DNA from: Liolophura sinensis
Taxonomy: Eukaryota; Mollusca; Polyplacophora; Chitonida; Chitonidae
Length of the DNA stretch: 64,000 nt
Direction: 5' to 3'
Assembly (NCBI RefSeq): GCF_032854445.1
Contig: NC_088300.1
Location: 79,647,084 to 79,711,083, forward strand
The translations under genes were made by a program, and so were the position numbers. The notes beneath the pieces are model-generated. The model ran no database searches, was not told where the DNA came from, and worked only from the letters and a program-made list of their open reading frames with translations. Numbering within the stretch: the stretch's first letter is position 1; every line of letters begins with the position of its first letter. Shown here in pieces: positions 1 through 12,990 of this stretch.

Positions 1-745
1 CATCGCAAGCATTTGTTTCGTACACTGTGTACAAGCGCTAATCTAGCGTATGAAGCACATATCTGCTATCTAGCCACCATCACAAGCATTTGTTTCGTAC
101 ACTGTGTACAAGCGCTAATCTAGCGTATGAAGCACATATCTGCTATCTAGCCACCATCACAAGCATTAGTTTCGTACACTGTGTACAAGCGCTAATCTAG
201 CGTATGAAGCACATATCTGCTATCTAGCCACCATCACAAGCATTAGTTTCGTACACTGTGTACAAGCGCTAATCTAGCGTATGAAGCACATATCTGCTAT
301 CTAGCCACCATTACAAGCATTAGTTTCGTACACTGTGTTCAAGCGCTAATCTAGCGTATGAAGCACATATCTGCTATCTAGCCACCATCACAAGCATTAG
401 TTTCGTACACTGTGTACAGGCGCTAATCTAGCGTATGAAGCACATATCTGCTATCTAGCCACCATTACAAGCATTTGTTTCGTACACTGTGTACAAGCGC
501 TAATCTAGCGTATGAAGCACATATCTGCTATCTAGCCACCATCACAAGCATTAGTTTCGTACACTGTGTACAAGCGCTAATCTAGCGTATGAAGCACATA
601 TCTGCTATCTAGCCACCATTACAAGCATTTGTTTCGTACACTGTGTACAAGCGCTAATCTAACGTATGAAGCACATATCTGCTATTTAGCCACCATCGCA
701 AGCATTGGTTTCGTACACTGTGTACAAGCGCTAATCTAGCGTATG
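1..745. repeat. 77-bp minisatellite, ~9.7 copies
   Basis: Near-identical 77-bp units run from the first base to about 745, so the array probably continues to the left of the window. Each unit holds a short imperfect palindrome around gtacactgtgtac. Units differ by only a few substitutions (for example catcac/cattac, attag/atttg), which suggests recent expansion or homogenisation. No open frame spans the units and no gene is seen. Confidence 0.95.
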
Positions 746-861
746 AGTTTAAACATGATAGAGTCAAAACAATTTCCAATCCGTTATTAAACCACACTTA
801 TTTGTATTCAAACTGTAAATTTACTGCTGAAACCACTGAGCGTTACTGACTCCAGGTTTGG

Positions 862-1125
862 GCTTAATCACCTGGTACTCCTTCCTTTATACTGGTATAG
901 CATCAGCTTAATCACCTGGTACTCCTTCCTTTATACTGGTATAGCCTCAGCTTAATCACCTGGCACTCCTTCCTTTATACTGGTATAGCCTCAGCTTAAT
1001 CACCTGGTACTCCTTCCTTTATACTGGTATAGCCTCAGCTTAATCACCTGGTACTCCTTCCTTTATACTGGTATAGCCTCAGCTTAATCACCTGGCACTC
1101 CTTCCTTTATACTGGTATAGCCTCA
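862..1125. repeat. 44-bp minisatellite, 6 copies
   Basis: Six head-to-tail 44-bp units begin at 862, 906, 950, 994, 1038 and 1082, each containing cttaatcacctgg and a ctttatactggtatag core. Units are nearly identical. Its sequence is unrelated to the flanking arrays. Confidence 0.95.
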
Positions 1126-1139
1126 TTTTATCAAGTAGA

Positions 1140-1860
1140 GCCTCTTGTCGTTTTCTCATCAGAATTAGACCTTGTGTCTTGGAACAGTTGGTCATGGCGC
1201 TTTATGAGCTAAATTTGGCTTTTTATCTTGGTACAGTTGGTCATGCCGCTTTTTAGTTGAATTAGACCTTGTATCTTGGTACAGTTTGTCATGTCTCTTT
1301 GTGAGCTGTATTAGGCCTTATATCTTGGCACACTAGGTCATGTCACTTTGTGAGCTGAATCAGGCCATGTATTGTGGTACAGATGGTCATGTCACTTTGT
1401 GAGCTGAATTAGGCGTTGTGTCTGGGTACACTTGGTCATGTCTCTTTGTGAGATGGATTAGGCCTTGTATTGTGGTACAGATGGTCATGTCTCTTTGTGA
1501 GCTGAATTAGGCGTTGTGTCTGGGTACACTTGGTCATGTGTCTTTGTGAGCTGAATTAGGCCTTATATCTTGGTACACTTGGTCATGTCACTTTGTGAGC
1601 TGAATCAGGCCATGTATTGTGGTACAGATGGTCATGTCTCTTTGTGAGCTGAATTAGGCGTTGTGTCTGGGTACACTTGGTCATGTGTCTTTGTGAGCTG
1701 AATTAGGCCTTATATCTTGGTACACTTGGTCATGTCACTTTGTGAGCTGAATCAGGCCATGTATTGTGGTACAGATGGTCATGTCTCTTTGTGAGCTGAA
1801 TTAGGCGTTGTGTCTGGGTACACTTGGTCATGTCTCTTTGTGAGATGGATTAGGCCTTGT
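1140..1860. repeat. 49-bp minisatellite with 147-bp higher-order period
   Basis: About 15 units of 49 bp share ggtcatgtc, ctttgtgagctga and attaggc. Around 1560-1850 groups of three variant units repeat as a 147-bp block, so the array expanded by block duplication as well as single-unit slippage. Confidence 0.9.
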
Positions 1861-2834
1861 AACCTTATAAGCAGATAGCTCTTTACGTCGTACTTTCGAC
1901 ACTGTCGTATATGCCTCAATATGCACATACTGAAAGGAAGCGATGCTTCTTGTACAAGGCTATCAGCACACCTAACAATTGGGTTAAACTTTTCAGGCAC
2001 TAGCTGTCAAATTGGATCTCGGTGTCCTACTGTAGCTGGCCGGGGAGCCTGCTAACGATCTGGTTGCTAACGACTCGAAGGCCTCTAACAGCCACTGACC
2101 GGCTTCTTCTCGAGAACACCCCACTGAGGGATTGCGTTGTGGAGCGCCTAGAGCTTCCGATAATCAGCTGTGGCTGATCGCTTATGTAACACGGTAAAAA
2201 GTGGTATGTACACCTTTAGCTGACGCGGCCTGTGAAAATTTTATGCCATAATAACGTTGTCGCATTGATTCAAAATTAAAGTAGGACATTACGTTCTCTC
2301 CTAATCTGAGTTGTCGCGTTGTCTCACATTTTAAAGAAAAACAAAGCATAGGGCTGAAATCCCCAGTGGTCGCGTTATTTCATTTGTCTCATTGCCTTTT
2401 AGATGAATAGGGCTTTATATCCCCAACAACACTGATTTTACTTATGCTTTTATGTTTGAACTGATTCCACTGATTTACGGCTCAGTAGACTTCACATATC
2501 CAAACGGGCCGGACTGATTCTAGTGTTTTTCGGCTCAGTAGGACTTCACATACCCAAACAAGCCGGACTGATTTCGCGGTTTTATGGGTCACTGTGATTC
2601 ATGATTTCTTAATAGCTGTACTCGTTCGCACATATATATGGAGTCATTGTCACATAGTCTACGCTTTTATGAAGAGCTGAATATATCTTCAGGCAGAAAA
2701 ATGTTCGATATCTTTTACACTGTGGATTTACAAAAATGTTTTGTCGTTAATGAAAATCAATTACTTTGTAGACCAAAGCGTGTGTGTCAGCTTCGTATAT
2801 GTCCTGGGGTAGCTGTTGCGTAAATACATCCCGC
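1861..2834. other. No gene seen
   Basis: Non-repetitive sequence apart from two similar ~60-bp pieces near 2455-2580 (ctgatt...ggctcagtag...cttcacatacccaaac). Only short unsupported open frames occur. No tRNA, splice-supported exon or transposon end was recognised. Confidence 0.6.
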
Positions 2835-3438
2835 GTGATATGGTTAGGACACGACCTAACTACGGCATCCGTCGTGGTATGGTTAGGACATGACCTAACT
2901 TCGGCATCCGGCGTGGTATGGTTAGGACACGACCTAACTACGGCATCCGGCGTCCATCGTGGTATGGTTAGGACACGGCCTAACTACGGCATCCGGCGTC
3001 TGGCGTGGTATGGTTAAGACACGACCTAACTACGGCATCCGGCGTCCAGCGTGGTGTGGTTAGGACACGACCTAACTACGGCATCCGTCGTGGTATGGTT
3101 TAGGACACGACCTAACTACGGCATCCGGCTTGATATGGTTAGGACACGACCTAACTACGGCATCCGGCATCCGGCATCCGGCTTGGTATGGTTAGGACAC
3201 GACCTAACTACGGCATCCAGCGTGGTATATTTTTGGACACGCCTAACTACGGCATCCGGCGTCCGGCGTCCAGCGTGGTATGGTTAGAACACGACCTAAC
3301 TACAAGCATCCGGCGTCCGGCGTGGTATGGATAGGACACGACCTAACTGCGGCATCCGGCGTCCGGCGTGGTATGGCTAGGACACGACCTAACTACGGCA
3401 TCCGGCGTCCGGCGTGGTATGGTTAGGACACGACCTAC
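2835..3438. repeat. ~39-bp minisatellite with internal hairpin
   Basis: About 13 units contain ggttaggacacgacctaac, in which GTTAGG and CCTAAC can pair around a 6-nt loop. Units are joined by a variable number of short ccggcgt/ccagcgt/catccgg modules, giving lengths of about 32-48 bp. This is a nested repeat: a small motif slips inside a larger unit. Confidence 0.9.
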
Positions 3439-4529
3439 CTGCGATAGCGCCACAGGTTAACAGACACAGTGTTTTTCTTTGTGTGCCGGATGTAAAGGCA
3501 GTACTGGTGTAAAATGACATTATATAAGTATCTATAGTCCTCTGTGAGCATATCGTGTGGATAGAATTACAATGATGTATTAGTATATGGTATTAGAAGA
3601 CCTACAACAAATGTCGTATTTATAGCGCCGTTAATAATATATTTATATTGTGTCACGTGTTAACATCACCATGGCTTTGTTGAACCGCCAAGGACACCCA
3701 AGATGTCATCTATGGGAAAGCCAGGTGTCATTTGTGGCAAAACCAGGCGCAGTGGCAAAACCAGGTGTTAGATAGAAAATCGGATGTTATAAGGCAAAAA
3801 CCCAGCACGCCAAATTCAGGCGTTCTGCCTCGTCACTTGAGACTAAATCTCTCACGGTTCCGAAAACAGTGTTTTTAACTTTATTGTTATCTGATAGGCA
3901 AACATGCATGTAAGTTATTAAGATAATTTATTTTCAAGCACTAATAGATTGAATAGGATGTAAAAATAAACATAATCTACAACCATCTCATCACATGGGC
4001 ACACGTTTATAGATGGAACTGAAATGGTTTGTGTCTATGGACTTATGTTCCATCAGAGTTGTCCTTAGGCAATATTTCGGGCTGAATGTCTTTCGTTCAC
4101 CTACACTGATCAACGCTGCCGTAAGCAGTCCCTCACCTACGATGTCGATCAGCTACGATGACGTTCACATACGCTTTCGAACACCGACACTAACTTTCAC
4201 CTACGATGTCATTTGCCTACTCTGTCGATCACCTACGCTGTGGTTCACCTATGCTATCGACTTCCGATATGCTGCACACAAACCCTCATGCATGACTATG
4301 TTGGCACTGATGGAGTAAACAGCCTCGGGTAGGCATTACTAAGTGTTTATCTCTGAAAGCAGATGTAATCGGTTGAGGGATCCAACCCGATGAGAGGCAG
4401 AAATCCTGGTCTTGATGATGATAATGGGTTAATTACTATCGATTTACTGAGTCGCTATGAAGGTGGTGACCGTGTGGAGGTTCTGATCTGCTCGTTCTTC
4501 CCGAGATTAGGCCCCATTGTACAGACGTC
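3439..4529. other. No gene seen; weak repeats
   Basis: Mostly unique sequence. Between 3700 and 3800 a short ccaggtgt...ggcaaaa motif recurs, and at 4095-4260 a cacctacgatgtcgat-like motif recurs about seven times in degenerate form. The 101-residue open frame at 4013-4318 is largely made of that degenerate repeat and matches no family I know. Confidence 0.5.
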
Positions 4530-5540
4530 CAGAATGTTCATGCTTATAGCATACCCCTGGTATGTTCATGTTTACCGCACGCGCCCAGCATGGTCATGTT
4601 TATCGCATGTGATTGGTATGTACAGGTTTACTGCACGCATCTATTATGTTCATGTTTACCGCACGCGCCCAGTATGGTCATGCTTACTGCATGCACACAG
4701 TATGTTCATGAAAATCGCACGCAACCAGTATGTTCATGTTAAGCGCACGTGTCCAATATGTTCATGTTTACCGCACGTGTCCAGTTATGTTCATGTTTGC
4801 CGCAAATGCCCAGTTATGTTCATGTTTGCCGCAAATGCCCAGTTATGTTCATGTTTACTGCTCATGTCCAGTTATGTTCATCTTTAACGCAAATGCCCAG
4901 TTATGTTCATGTTTGCCGCAAATGCCCAGTTATGTTCATGTTTACTGCTCATGTCCAGTTATGTTCATGTTTACCGCAAATGTCCAGTTATGTTCATGTT
5001 TATTGCAAATGTCCAGTTATGTTCATGTTTACCGCTCATGTCCAGTTATGTTCATGTTTACTGCACATGTCCAGTTATGTTCATGTTTACCGCAAATGCC
5101 CAGGTATGTTCATTTTTACCGCACATATCCAGTTATATTCATGTTTACCGCACATGCCCAATATGTTTATGTTTATAGCATGCGTCTGGTGTGTACATGT
5201 TTACTGCAAATGACCAATGAGTTCATGTTAACTGCACGCGACCAATATGTTCATGTTTACCGCACGGTACGAGTATGTTCATGTTTTCCGCACGTTTCCA
5301 GTATGTTCATGTTTACCGCACGGGCCCAACACATTCATGTTTACTACACGCGCCCAATACGTTCATGTTTACCGCACGTTTCTAGTATGTTCATGTTTAC
5401 CACACGCGCCCAATACGTTCATGTTTACCGCGCGTTTCCAATATTTTCATGTTTATTGCACGCGCTTAATACGTTCGTTTTTACTGCACGTTTCCAGTAT
5501 GTTCATGTTTATCTCATTATGTTCATGTTTATTGCATATA
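4530..5540. repeat. 29-bp minisatellite, ~34 copies
   Basis: Units of 29 bp carry tatgttcatgtttaccgca followed by a variable end (cgtgtccag, aatgcccag and so on). Because 29 is not a multiple of 3 and units lack stops, all three forward frames stay open with an apparent 29-residue period. The long open frames here (up to 279 codons) are a consequence of the repeat, not evidence of a protein. Confidence 0.95.
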
Positions 5541-5714
5541 TTTTTTATTTGCTCATGCGGTTTTACTAACCTCTTTTTTCAAATTAACGGCCGCTGCGCA
5601 ATGGAACACGTTCGTCTGCAAATCGAAATGTTGCTAACATTCCATTCTCTTGATTGATGGTAAGTAAATTTGACGAGCAGGTACATTACATGAACAAAAG
5701 AGTAAGATAAGTTA

Positions 5715-6390
5715 ACAATCCTACTCAGGTAGCCTCACAATCCTACTCAGGTTGGTTCACAATCCAACTCAGGTAGCGTCAGAATCCTGCTCAGGTAGCC
5801 TCACGATCCTCCTCAGCTATTCTCCCAATCCTGCTCAATTAGACACACCATCCTGTTAAGCCAGCCTCACCACCCTACTCAGGTAGCATCACAATCCTGC
5901 TCAGGTAACCTCACGATCCTGCTCAGGTAGCCTCACAGTCCTGCTCTGGTAGTTCACGACACACGATCCTGCTCAGATAGTCTCACATTCCTGCTCAGGT
6001 AGTCTTACACTCCTGCTCAGGTAGTCTTACACTCCTGCTCAGGTAGTCTTACGATCCTCCTCAGGTAGTCTCACGCTCCAGTTCAGGCAGCTTCACAGTC
6101 CTGCTCAGGTAGTCTCACAATCCTGCTCAGGCAGCCTCGCAATCCGGCTCAGGCAGCCTCACAACCCTGCTCAGGTAGCCTCACAATCCTGCTCAGGTAG
6201 CCTCAGTGTCCTGCTCAGGTAGCCTCACAATCCTGTTCAAGCAGCCTCACCATAATGCTCAGGAAAACACAAGATCCTGCTCAGGTAGTCTCACACTCCT
6301 GCTTAGATAGTCTCACAATCCTGCTCAGGTAGACACACGATCATCCTCAGGTAGCCTCACAATCCTGCTCAGGTAGACAACCGATCCTGC
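5715..6390. repeat. 22-bp minisatellite, ~30 copies
   Basis: Tandem 22-bp units contain tcctgctcaggtagcctcac with frequent substitutions, so this array is older or less homogenised than its neighbours. Each unit contains ctcag|gtag, a weak donor-like string; no exon is evident beside it. Confidence 0.9.
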
Positions 6391-7394
6391 GTACAGCTGT
6401 TCGACTTTCTGATGCACTAATCTAATATGACATGCTATATTCATCTATGGTAGTAAATCTGTCAGACGAAGCCGTATGCCTGGAGCAATTGACACACGAT
6501 CATAACAACATAGTGTCATTTAGAATAAATGAATTATGACGCTTTACGCAGTATTTAAGCCATATTGTGGAAAATCAATGTTTAGAAAATGATAATTACA
6601 TGCTTATCTTACATACATATATACATGTGTATCAGTCCGGGGCTTCATTGTGTTAATATGCCGATAAACAGGCGTACTACGGAAGGTGCAGTTGAACCTT
6701 GGTGTAAATGTTTTAGCATTGTATCGTAGTATTAGGTCATAGCCTTAGTAAACTGTGGAAATTTCTTATTCTGGCATCACGTGATAGTACACATCGCTAT
6801 ATTTATATAACCTATATATACAAGTGTGTGCAAGGAAAGGAAGCCAAATACATGTATGAAATGATGTTACTCTGTATGGCCTCTGAACCACTTTCATATA
6901 CTTAAGCTGTAGAAATAGAATCAGATTGAAAGATGAGTTGAGGATATTCTAACTGGAGAGGAACGTTCGAAAACTCCTGTAAGAATCCATCTACACTATA
7001 AGCTTATATTTTGTATGATCGTCCATAACTTATTTTCTACTAGTCAATCATACCGAATCATATAATCAACATGTTTGTGAGACAGCTAAACTTAATCTCA
7101 TTTTTCAGACAGGTCACTTCACGTGGTCGTAATACGTATATGCAAATGGTCGTAATACATTTATGCAAAAACCTTGCATGCTATCTTCTGCTTGTAAGCC
7201 TTTGAAGTATGACACAGGTCTAAAATAAGTGATATTTTGAGAGTCTGTATACATACTGTCAGACCAGTTCGACCTATATATTCCCAATTATTGGCAACAC
7301 ACTTCCATAATTTGTCGGATTTGCCAAAATGTTATTATATAATATGCATACATGTAGAACTCTGTAAACAATACTCACACCGTATAACTATGTA
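6391..7394. other. No gene seen
   Basis: Unique AT-rich sequence between two minisatellites. No coding exon, RNA gene or mobile element end was recognised on either strand. Confidence 0.6.
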
Positions 7395-8390
7395 AGGGAG
7401 TATGTCTACGTATGTCTACAGACGTATACATTTGTACAGTACAACTTAGTAAGCAGGTATGTGTACAGACGTGTACATTTGCACAGTACAACTAAGTAAG
7501 CAGGTATATCTACAGACGTGTACATTCGCACAGTACAACTAAGTAAGCAGGTATGTCTCCAGACGTGTACATTTGCACAGTACAACTAGGTAAGCAGGTA
7601 TGTCTACAGACGTGTACATTCGCACAGTACAACTAAGTAAGCAGGTATTTCTCCAGACGTGTACATTCGCACAGTACAACTAAGTAAGCAGGTATGTCTA
7701 CAGACGTGTACATTCGCACAGTACAACTAAGTAAGCAGTTATATCTACAGACGTGTACATTCGCACAGTGCAACTAAGTAAGCAGGTATGTCTACAGACG
7801 TGTACATTGGCACAGTACAACTGAGTAAGCAGGTATGTCTCCAGACGTGTACATTCGCACAGTACAACTAAGTAAGCAGGTATATCTACAGACGTGTACA
7901 TTCGCACAGTACAACTAAGTAAGCAGGTATGTCTCCAGACGTGTACATTTGCACAGTACAACTAGGTAAGCAGGTATGTCTACAGACGTGTACATTCGCA
8001 CAGTACAACTAAGTAAGCAGGTATTTCTCCAGACGTGTACATTCGCACAGTACAACTAAGTAAGCAGGTATGTCTACAGACGTGTACATTCGCACAGTAC
8101 AACTAAGTAAGCAGTTATATCTACAGACGTGTACATTCGCACAGTGCAACTAAGTAAGCAGGTATGTCTACAGACGTGTACATTGGCACAGTACAACTGA
8201 GTAAGCAGGTATGTCTCCAGACGTGTACATTCGCACAGTACAACTGAGTAAGCAGGTATGTCTACAGACGTGTACATTCGCACAGTACAACTAGGTAAGC
8301 AGGTATGTCTACAGACGTGTACATTCCCACAGTACAACTAAGTAAGCAGGTATATCTACAAACGTATAGATTCGCACAGTTTATATATAC
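7395..8390. repeat. 47-bp minisatellite with 376-bp higher-order duplication
   Basis: About 21 units of 47 bp contain gtaagcaggtatgtctacag and cgtgtacattcgcacag. The pattern of unit variants in about 7545-7920 recurs 376 bp (eight units) later, giving two almost identical 87-codon open frames on the minus strand at 7698-7961 and 8074-8337. This indicates a recent block duplication. Each unit has a plus-strand CAG|GTATGT string and a ctacag string. Confidence 0.95.
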
Positions 8391-8867
8391 AGACATATAC
8401 ATTCGGTAAAAGTCCCCTTGCATCAGTTATAGTATCCTGACACATAGTTTATATTGCCTACGTGTCAATGTGGTGTCTATACTAGTGGTGGTGTAGGTCA
8501 CTGTAAGATGCCTAATATAAACAGAATACATGAATGGTATTCAACAGTCTAACATGAAACTGTAGGCGACAGAGATGTTTACTGTATGTACAAATATATG
8601 TTGCAGATCAGGCTGTACATTTAAATCGACTCAATAAGGGACGCGCACTTGATTGAATTATTAATTTATGTTTTTTCTTTTTGGTATTGTTTTTTTCTTG
8701 TGACATTGCGCATCGATGACGCCATGCAATGGAACGATTCGCAGTATAAAAATGAAGATATTTTATATAAAGTATAGAGATTTTACATAATGATGATATA
8801 GCCTAATAATGATTTTTGCCATCACTGCAGTATATTTCTATCGCTTAGCATTATCTTGTCATTCCTT
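8391..8867. other. No gene seen
   Basis: AT-rich unique sequence between two minisatellites. Nothing was recognised. Confidence 0.55.
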
Positions 8868-9028
8868 TGCACTATCGTGTCATCGCCGCGAAGGCCTACT
8901 GTCGTGTCATCGCAGCGTAGGCCTGCTGTCGTGTCATCGTTGCGTAGACTTTCTATCGTGTCATCGTTGCGTAGACCTGCTGTCGTGTGATCGCTGCGTA
9001 GGCCTACTGTCGTGTCATCGCTTCGTTC
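8868..9028. repeat. 27-bp minisatellite, 6 copies
   Basis: Six 27-bp units contain gtcgtgtcatcgc and gcgtaggcctgct. Because 27 is a multiple of three, open frames of about 9-residue periodicity appear on both strands (8809-9144 + and 8822-9034 -). Neither shows a known domain. Confidence 0.9.
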
Positions 9029-11929
9029 CATCATCGGGCGATGGAACTATGGTGGGCTTAACCATCATCGGTATTAACGTGTATATGCTTTTTTATAGAA
9101 GACAAGCGAACATCAGAAGGAAGGTAAACAACCCATCGGTTTAACTTCGACTTCCATTAACATGTAGCTAAACATCCTGGAATGTCTTCACATCAAAAGA
9201 TTTACGTGACCATTTGCAAAAGGTAAAAGTGATCACCAAACATTTGTCTCAAATTTTATACAATCAGTCGCGGTCCCCACCCCTCACCATATCGCCTGTG
9301 CTAAAACTGACGTGAGTAACAATGTCACAGTTCTCATCGATCAGTCAGCTTGACTCTAACAATCCTCAAAACAACGATGCTCTTTGGCCATGATTATACA
9401 CTAAGCTGTGGAATGATGTGGTCTATCGTGGATACTCACCCTTCATGCGGAATAGGTAGACCCTACCACCAATATTGTCAAACTCTCATTTTTATCAAGG
9501 GACCAAAGCTACAATTGTTTGCAATCATGGCATTTTGACACGGTTATTAACGCGCGTCATTTTAGACCAGTCTTTTGTTTGACGTCTCCCGGTCGAACTC
9601 TCACAAGGGCCAAAAATTTACACTAAGCTTGAACAGCATCTACATATTGAAACGACACGGAGTAAATATTACAACTGGCATTTTGTGGACACACTCCACG
9701 GACATAAACAAACAGCGTGTGTTTGTCCCGTAGTCGGTGAAGCCGTCCAGGCTCTACCTAGCAGCAAACGAAAGCCAACGTAAACACCTGTAAATGAGCC
9801 TGTGTTCAGTGGGAAGGATTTAGGCTGCGGTGTGTAGCAGATGAGTGTAGTAGTTGTAGAAGAGACGTTGGGGCGGGTAAGACCGCCAAGCCCTGACAGC
9901 TGAGGATCTGCTCGGTGCGAACAGCAAACCACCACGTAAGTGGAGAAAATCCATCTAACCGTTGGGTTATGTTTACCTGATTTGCGGTTTGTGCTTTAGG
10001 ATTATCTAGCTGTTTTTTTTTTCTTTCCTGAGGTTGTTATATTTTATAATTTTAGTATTACGTATGTGCGGAGAGTGATTGGGTGTGGGTGATGTTAGAA
10101 CACGAAGGCTTCACACCCTGCCCTACGTGTATACTGTTATGTTATTCCAGATGGACACGTTTCTAGGCATTCTGGGGTCTTATGGTTTACTGCCAGTGTT
10201 TTAGATTAAAACTGAATGAAAATTTTTAGATCAGTGGACAGCTTGTTGTATCCAGGCTCCGTACATCGATATATGAACGTGGTGCATTCATAAAATAACC
10301 ATTTTATGTTTCGTTCTGGTTCGTTGCAAATTATGCCAATGCATAATACGTGTATTTTCGAACTGATATTCCAAGCAGTCTGTATACTGACCTGCTATGA
10401 TTTGTAGCTTGGAGTCAATTCGACCTCCACCTTTATGTATTCTCCTCAAATGTGACCATTACAGCCAGGTGAACATGTGTGTAGCCAATGTACAATGATC
10501 TGTGGCTATACAGAGTGTACACTTATATCAAATGTAAGAAATCGCTCCGAAGCTTAGATCCTTGTCTATAATTGTATAGATCTGCCATTTATTGACACGC
10601 CAGAAATTTACTCCAAGTAGGCATCATGCATGGCTGCACGGCATGTACTCAAAGTAGAGAATGAAACCAGTGGCGATGGATCGTGTTAATGATTGACAAA
10701 TTCCGGGCGCCAGGTATTGGCGGCTGGATCGATACGACTTATCGGCATTGTGTATGATGGTGAAGCTTTGGTCTAGCTGCTTATCAGTGCTGCCGAGGGG
10801 CGGAGAAAGAGCAGCTGACCGGAACATGGAGCAGAGACCAAAGGCGGTTAGGTAGATAGCTGTAGAACAGGTAATCCATAATTCTTATTTACACAGCTAG
10901 ACTCAACTAGACTAACGACTTGTTATATGCCCCTTCGGTTCTGCAGAAAGGGTGCATCAGTGTATTGTACAAGCTTTGGTCTAGTTGCATCTCACCAATC
11001 AATGCCCGTCATTATTTGGTTTATCAGACTCACATCAAGCTGTATAACATTTGAAGACATATTGGTACCCTTTCTTTTCGCGGAGTGCACAGAATGGCAT
11101 GGTCTTACTTGCGTGAGTTCTTTGCGATCTTTAAGATCAGCTATAGTTATGCACCTGTATCGTAATATCGTTTTAATGTCAAGTAAATCTGTGATGACCC
11201 TTCAAATGGCTATATTTGTCTATAGTATAAAGCATGTTTTATCGCGTGCGAAATGTACGAAAAAAGCCATGATAAATTCAGGTATCCACATGTCCATATG
11301 GGTAAACTTTTTAAAGCTATACTTTGGCCTCAAGATATTCGCGTATTTGATACTGGCTACATATGTACACTTTGTAATGAGTCAGGTATTCTGTGTGACG
11401 TGGTCCCCCAGATCCATCTATATTTATGTGTAAGGCCAGTTTTACAGCGGTCATATAGACGATACAGTGGTCTGTTTCGTTCAGCATTCTCTCCAGGCAG
11501 GCTAAAACTGCCGCCTTATCATCCCTCAGGTAACCATGTCAGTGTGCATGATGGCTTCCCTCTCACTCAGTCAGTGCCTGTTTACCCACGGGACGCTATA
11601 GGCTCCGTCACACAGACATAATGCCCGGGTAATTTGTACAAACCACAAAGGCAAGCTGGCGTTAGACCCTCATATGAGAGCATGGAATTAGTTGTATGTC
11701 TTCCTCATAGGGCGATTCCTAAAATAAAAGCGCAAATTACGTGATGAGAACATCGTGCAAGTAGGATGTAAGGCAGGATTACAACTGTACCCCTGTGATA
11801 TGACAGGACTGAGGGCATGCCCCGGCGTTACTGTTATTGTTGACTTTAAATAATGAAACAGCTAATGACTTTTACGTGTCAACACCGGAGATTTAAATTG
11901 CAAGCCCAGGGGATTAACGTTCAACATAT
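9029..11929. other. No recognisable gene; possible non-coding exon
   Basis: Mostly unique sequence. A relatively GC-rich stretch at 9680-9935 ends in ccaccac|gtaagtgg, which could be a 5' splice site of an untranslated first exon, and another at about 10640-10870 ends near a gtaatcc donor-like string. Neither encodes a recognisable protein. The open frames at 10927-11433 and 11253-11621 resemble no family. Confidence 0.35.
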
Positions 11930-12785
11930 GCAAGTTTTTGCAGGAACATAGACGTGTTGGAATTTCTGTTCATTTGTCAGCTGCATCTGAAATCTAATTT
12001 TGACGGAATCTTGCTAGTTTGTAGACAGATTGGAATTTTTGTACATTCGTCACCTGCACGGAATCTTGCTAGCATATAGACATGTTGGAATTTCTGTACA
12101 TTCGTTAGCTGCACTTGAAATCTAATTTAGACGGAATCTTGCTAACCTGTAGACATGTTGTCATTTCTGTATATTCGTCACCTGCACCTGAAAATCTAAT
12201 TTTGACGGTATCTTGCTAGCATTTAGACACGTTGGCATTTCTGTACATTCGTCACCTGCACGGAATCTTGCTAGCATATAGACAGGTTGGAATTTGCGTA
12301 CATTCGTCAGCTGCACCTGAAGTCTAATTTTGACGGAATCTTGCTAGCGTATAGACATGTTGGAATTTCTGTACATTCGTCACCTCCACGGAATTTTCCT
12401 AGCATATAGCCGTGCTGAAATTTCTGTACATTCGTTAGCTGCACCTGAAATCTGATATTGACGGAATCTTGCTAACCTGTAGACATGTTTGAATTTCTGT
12501 ACATTCGTTAAATGCATCTGAAATCTAATTTTGACGGAATCTTGCTGACATATAGACACGTTGTCATTTCTGTACATTCGTCAGCTACACCTGAAATCCA
12601 ATTTTGACCCAATCTTGCTGCCATATAGACTTGTTGGCATTACTGTACAGTCGTCTCCTGCGCTTCAAATCCAATTCAGACCTAATCTTTACTGGCATAC
12701 AGACATGTTGGAATTTCTGTACAATCGTCAGCTGCACCTGAAATCTAACTTAAGCGGAATCTTTACTGGTATATAGACTAGATGC
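11930..12785. repeat. ~74-bp degenerate minisatellite
   Basis: About eleven diverged units share tgttggaatttctgtacattcgtcagctgcacctgaaat-type sequence (positions vary), followed by cggaatcttgctagcatatagac. Some units lack an internal ~24-bp block, giving two length classes. Confidence 0.9.
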
Positions 12786-12990
12786 CATACATTTTATTAA
12801 GCTGGAGGCAATATACCCCGTTAAACTAGGTGCTGTATACTTTAGGATGAGGGCTGTAAATGTCATATAAGCTAGGCATGCATACGGCATTTAGCTGGAG
12901 GCCAGATACTTCATTAAGCTGGAGGCTGGATACTTCATTAAGATGGAGACCAAGTGCGTCATAAAGCTACGTGTAGTATACTTCATAGTA
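12786..12990. repeat. Degenerate ~27-bp repeat
   Basis: Diverged units of the form gctggaggc..atacttcattaa follow directly after the previous array. The match between units is loose; this is an old or decaying array. Confidence 0.6.

Noticed and set aside
2835-3438. Telomere-like ttagg motif
   Set aside because: The ttagg string is part of a longer 39-bp unit and always paired with cctaa in the same unit; it is not a (ttaggg)n tract.
4390-5657. Overlapping open frames of 91-279 codons with MFMFTA/VHVYR repeats
   Set aside because: All three frames are open because the 29-bp unit has no stop; the peptide repeat of 29 residues is a direct effect of unit length.
7395-8390. CRISPR-like regular array
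   Set aside because: Units are head-to-tail with no unique spacers, in eukaryotic DNA; this is a minisatellite.
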